Origin: Bradyrhizobium sp. SSBR45G
GTDB taxonomy: Bacteria > Pseudomonadota > Alphaproteobacteria > Rhizobiales > Xanthobacteraceae
Direction of reading: 5' to 3'
Length of the DNA stretch: 64,000 nt
Assembly (NCBI RefSeq): GCF_030159255.1
Contig: NZ_BSCT01000029.1
Span: 1-64,000 of the forward strand
The translations under genes were made by a program, and so were the position numbers. The notes under the pieces are model-generated. The model was given only the letters and a program-made list of their open reading frames with translations, was not told the origin of the DNA and did no database searches. Shown in pieces: positions 61,443 to 64,000 of the stretch (the stretch's first letter is position 1; the number at the start of each line of letters is the position of its first letter).

Positions 61443-61545
61443 CGTCATTCCGGGGCGCCCGGAGGGCGAGCCCGGAATCCATTGGGCCGCGCGCCGTGCT
61501 GGTAGATGGATTCCGGGCTCGCGCTGACGCGCGCCCCGGAATGAC
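61443..61545. repeat. Dispersed palindrome, TCATTCCGGGGCGCCCG family (copy 2)
   Basis: Left arm GTCATTCCGGGGCGCCCGGA with CCCGGAATCCAT, right arm ATGGATTCCGGGCTCGCG and GCGCCCCGGAATGAC. It begins 20 bases after the regulator gene. The first copy is at 20353-20503. Confidence 0.9.
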
Positions 61546-61573
61546 ATTGAGTTTGTGACGACCACCCATCCAC

Positions 61574-61649
61574 ATCATTGCGAGCGCAGCGAAGCAATCC
61601 AGGGCCGAGTGCGCGACTCTGGATTGCTTCGCTGCGCTCGCAATGACGT
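61574..61649. repeat. Dispersed palindrome, CATTGCGAGCGCAGCGAAGC family (copy 3)
   Basis: Arms TCATTGCGAGCGCAGCGAAG and CTTCGCTGCGCTCGCAATGA are near-perfect complements, with AATCCAG / CTGGATT inside. It stands in tandem with the preceding palindrome of a different family. Confidence 0.92.
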
Positions 61650-61714
61650 CGTGGAGGCATATACGCGATTCCTATCTCGCGGCGCATTTCGCGTCCGAGC
61701 TTTGCTGATCGTTT

Positions 61715-61905
61715 GCCCTCTCCTTGGTCGAGGGCACAGGGAAGACCGGGAGCGCGCCGCCCCCATGGCCCCCGTGCGTAAGGAAATGCACGGGGCAGGA
61801 ACCACAGGTTCGGCTGGGACATCCCGACCCTCCCTGCGCAACCTTACGGACCGTCACAGCCGAAGGAGCTCGCGATTGCACGACCTCACATTCTCAAGGA
61901 ACGAG
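61715..61905. repeat. Dispersed structured element (copy 2, short form), possible ncRNA
   Basis: Same architecture as the element at 15870: outer arms GCACAGGGA and TCCCTGC (less perfect here), a perfect 8-bp hairpin CCCCGTGC/GCACGGGG (61770-61795), and the box CCACAGGT at 61802, six bases after the hairpin as in copy 1. The region 61423-61910 holds only this element and two palindromes; no gene was supported. Confidence 0.6.
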
Positions 61906-61910
61906 CCAAC

Positions 61911-62600
61911 CTAATCCGGCTGCAGCCGTGAGAATCTGAAATTGCAATGGCTCGCACCGCCGGCCAGTGTCTGAGTCCTTTCGAGATGGATGCCGCGCGT
62001 CGCATAGGCGTCGAAATCGAGCCCGCAGATGTTCGGCAAGATCTCCTGGTCATCGTGGCGTGCCGCGAACTTGCAGAACCCGCAGGCCTTGTAGTTGACG
62101 CCGAAGTCGAATGGATCACCCGGACCAGGCTCGACGAAGTCGTAGACGAAGTCCTCCGGAAACTCCTTCTGGTGGGTTTCCGTCGCACTTTTTGCGGCCT
62201 GCTCCCGCAGAAACGCCTGGTTCTCCGCCGACATGAATCGGCGCCCCGAGTCGAGACGTTCCGCTTCGGGCACCGCGAGCAATTGCGCCCTGTAGGTTTC
62301 CCGCTCAATGTCGCCGATCGTGGCCAGCGGCACACCATGTCGACGGAGCACGCGGCTGATGGCCATGAAGCCCATCAGGCGCATGAAGAACTCGGTCATG
62401 CGGCTCGCGGCGCCGCCGACATACGGCATCTGGGTGAGCACGATCTCGAATTCGTCCAGCATCTCCTGCCTGATCGCAGCGAGATCGGCGAGATGTGTTC
62501 GCGCGCACAACATCGGTTCGGCAAGGTCGAGGCGCTGGCGCATGGCAGCCTCCAGTGCATCACGATGCGCCTCGTAGAAGGGGTGTATGGTCGCGGCCAT
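61911..62600 (-). CDS. L-2-amino-thiazoline-4-carboxylic acid hydrolase family protein
   Basis: A 229-residue protein resembling ATC hydrolases (AtcB type), which in Pseudomonas open the thiazoline ring of L-ATC. The match rests on the helical N-terminal half and the C-terminal DFGVNYKACGFCKFAARH and LPNICGLDFDAYA segments with their conserved Cys residues. No partner N-carbamoyl hydrolase gene is adjacent, so substrate is uncertain. ATG 62600 is chosen. Divergent from the short LysR gene. Confidence 0.82.
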   Translation of the reverse strand: MAATIHPFYEAHRDALEAAMRQRLDLAEPMLCARTHLADLAAIRQEMLDEFEIVLTQMPYVGGAASRMTEFFMRLMGFMAISRVLRRHGVPLATIGDIERETYRAQLLAVPEAERLDSGRRFMSAENQAFLREQAAKSATETHQKEFPEDFVYDFVEPGPGDPFDFGVNYKACGFCKFAARHDDQEILPNICGLDFDAYATRGIHLERTQTLAGGASHCNFRFSRLQPD

Positions 62601-62773
62601 TGGCAAGCTCTCTTAGAGTCACCCTCGCGAATCCGTCTGCGGGGGGCACGGGCTGGATCTGACGAGCCGACCGTAACCGGGGCCGCCAGCGCCGCGCAAA
62701 GCAGACCTCCTTTGGTCAAGCGATAGAAAATCTATTGCAAGGCCGGCGCCGATCAGTGTCAAATTGCGGGGCG

Positions 62774-63403
62774 ATGACCTACACGCTCCCGCCCCTCAAT
62801 GCGCTGCGCGCCTTCGAAGCTGCCGCGCGGCATCTCAGCTTCAAGCTGGCCGCGCATGAGTTGCACGTGACGCCCGCAGCGGTGGGGCAGCAGGTCAAGG
62901 CGCTGGAAGAGCGCCTCGGCGTCCGCCTGTTCGAGCGTCTGCACAAGCAGCTCATTCTCACCGCGGCTGGTCAGGCCTATCTCCCTGGAATTTCCGATGG
63001 CTTTCGCCGCATTGCGGACGCGACCTCGCAATTGAAGCCGGAAGGTGCGATCGTGCTGCAGGTGGGAGTTCATGGCGGCTTCGACCTGCGCCGCCTCGAC
63101 CTGGGGCCATTTCGTTCCGCGCATGCCGATATCGGCTTGCGCGTGCTGCACCCCGCCGGCTTGCACGAACTGGTCGAAGGCAAGGTCGACCTGCTGATCG
63201 CCCGTGGTCTTGGTCACCACCCGGGCTATCGCTGCGACCGGATCAATGGAGGCTCCGGCCTGGGTGACTGGCTGGTCGTACCAGAGGGGACCGCAGATTG
63301 TCCCGAGGTCGTCAGCTTCCGGGAATGGCTGCGCGCACGATCGGACGAGACCCCGCTCGCGAACTACCGCCGCAGGTCTCGGATCGGCATCGTCGGACGT
63401 TGA
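62774..63403 (+). CDS. Shortened LysR-family regulator (GcvA-like)
   Basis: A 209-residue LysR protein; the family usually has about 300. The DNA-binding domain is intact (LPPLNALRAFEAAARHLSF, LHVTPAAVGQQVKALEERLG). The effector domain starts normally (LVEGKVDLLIARGLGHHPGY) but after CDRI passes directly to WLVVPEG and SFREWLRA, which are C-terminal GcvA-type sequences. About 90-110 residues of the effector domain are missing in frame. It may be non-functional or a constitutive DNA binder. Divergent from the ATC-hydrolase-like gene. Confidence 0.82.
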   Translation: MTYTLPPLNALRAFEAAARHLSFKLAAHELHVTPAAVGQQVKALEERLGVRLFERLHKQLILTAAGQAYLPGISDGFRRIADATSQLKPEGAIVLQVGVHGGFDLRRLDLGPFRSAHADIGLRVLHPAGLHELVEGKVDLLIARGLGHHPGYRCDRINGGSGLGDWLVVPEGTADCPEVVSFREWLRARSDETPLANYRRRSRIGIVGR

Positions 63404-63631
63404 ACCATTCCGAATGGCTAACGAAGCCCCAGGGAAGCACAAAGTGTCCGGTGTCAGAGAGCCTGAGCTGAGGTTCGCATCCGCGGCGTGACCGCGCAGC
63501 GGCTTCCGTCGTTCATTTGCCGTTCGACAACGACGATCCATGGTGTGAGAGCGGCAAGCCGGCCGTTCCGATGGAACCGGACGGCCCGGTCCGTGTTGCT
63601 CCGGAGTTCCACCCGGCAAAGCGAGAAAAAG

Positions 63632-64000
63632 TTGAACCGTCGTCAGTTCATTCAATCTGCGGCTGCAATCCCGGTCGCCGCGTCGCTGGTGCGCAGCGCG
63701 GACGCAGCGGCGCCGGCGAGCCAGCCGTTCAATGCGGCCTATGTCCGCGATCTCGCGCGCAATCTGGCGGCCAAGCCGTATGCGGCGCCGGACAGTCAGT
63801 TGCCGGACGCGCTGGCGAAGCTGGACTACGACGCCTATCGCTCGATCCGCTTCCTGCCGGACCGTGCCCTGTGGCGCAGTGAGAACCTGCCATTCCAGGC
63901 GCAGTTCTTCCATCGCGGCTCGATCTACAAGGACCGGGTCGACATCTACGAAGTCGCGGACGGACAGGCAAAGCCTGTGGCGTATCGTCCCGACGATTTT
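63632..64000 (+). CDS. Periplasmic glucan biosynthesis protein OpgG/MdoG (partial, 5' end)
   Basis: The first 123 codons of an OpgG/MdoG-type protein, running off the window end. A Tat signal (NRRQFIQSAAAIPVAASLVR) is followed by FNAAYVRDLARNLAAKPYAA, LDYDAYRSIRFLPDRALW and LPFQAQFFHRGSIYKDRV, typical of the family that makes osmoregulated periplasmic glucans. The only start giving the full signal peptide is TTG 63632, behind GAGAAAAAG. Whether it is OpgG or OpgD cannot be told from the fragment. Confidence 0.85.
   Translation, partial: MNRRQFIQSAAAIPVAASLVRSADAAAPASQPFNAAYVRDLARNLAAKPYAAPDSQLPDALAKLDYDAYRSIRFLPDRALWRSENLPFQAQFFHRGSIYKDRVDIYEVADGQAKPVAYRPDDF

Overview
The window looks like chromosomal DNA of a Bradyrhizobium-type alphaproteobacterium (Bradyrhizobiaceae, Rhizobiales). 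Pointers are the high GC content, cytochrome b and c1 encoded as one fused fbcH gene behind petA, a fused trpE-trpG gene with a tandem-Trp leader peptide, the mutY-DUF721-dsbA-smc block, and several families of dispersed palindromic repeats of the kind common in Bradyrhizobium and Rhodopseudomonas. This assignment comes from gene content and sequence character alone. No rRNA, tRNA, insertion sequence, prophage or CRISPR array was recognised.

Layout. 1-8100: repair, replication and segregation (mutY, DUF721, a DsbA-type oxidoreductase, smc), a DUF1499-like protein and an Rsm22-type methyltransferase. 8150-12420: a secreted repeat protein, LemA plus an M48 protease, and two adjacent P-loop NTPases. 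12430-17450: apt, the trpEG attenuation unit, a large non-coding stretch holding dispersed repeats and a structured element, and a DUF1835 pair. 17840-21250: patatin-like lipase, a small ORF behind repeated operator-like sites, dienelactone hydrolase, YnfA. 21250-27450: cytochrome bc1 (fbcH, petA), a wobble-base tRNA modification operon (trmL-queE-queD), hemF and a HAD hydrolase. 27530-34070: an aromatic-type FAD monooxygenase plus alpha/beta hydrolase divergent from a NodD-like LysR regulator with a nod-box-like sequence between them, then a second LysR gene divergent from a DsbA-like protein and a degenerate MBL-fold protein. 34350-46230: a hypothetical protein, a TauE/cca/DUF6111/NUDIX/DUF1285 operon, and a MoxR-DUF58-DUF4159-membrane protein operon. 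46340-49280: a Zur-box-like palindrome ahead of DUF2946 and a ZnuD-like TonB receptor. 49400-54960: GNAT, ethanolamine utilisation (eutB, eutC, permease) and an AraC regulator with a sigma-54-type promoter. 54970-64000: M20 amidohydrolase, GT2, NUDIX, metallophosphoesterase, DUF4170, a short-chain-acyl-type XRE regulator, more repeats, an ATC-hydrolase-like protein, a shortened LysR gene and the start of opgG.

The most notable items are: (1) the nod-box-like promoter and NodD-like regulator controlling a catabolic pair instead of nod genes; (2) a structured repeat element present twice, with base changes that preserve one of its helices; (3) a predicted zinc-regulated outer-membrane receptor; (4) the trp leader peptide; (5) the paired P-loop NTPases; (6) several family members that have lost expected residues or segments (QueD, MBL-fold protein, short LysR).
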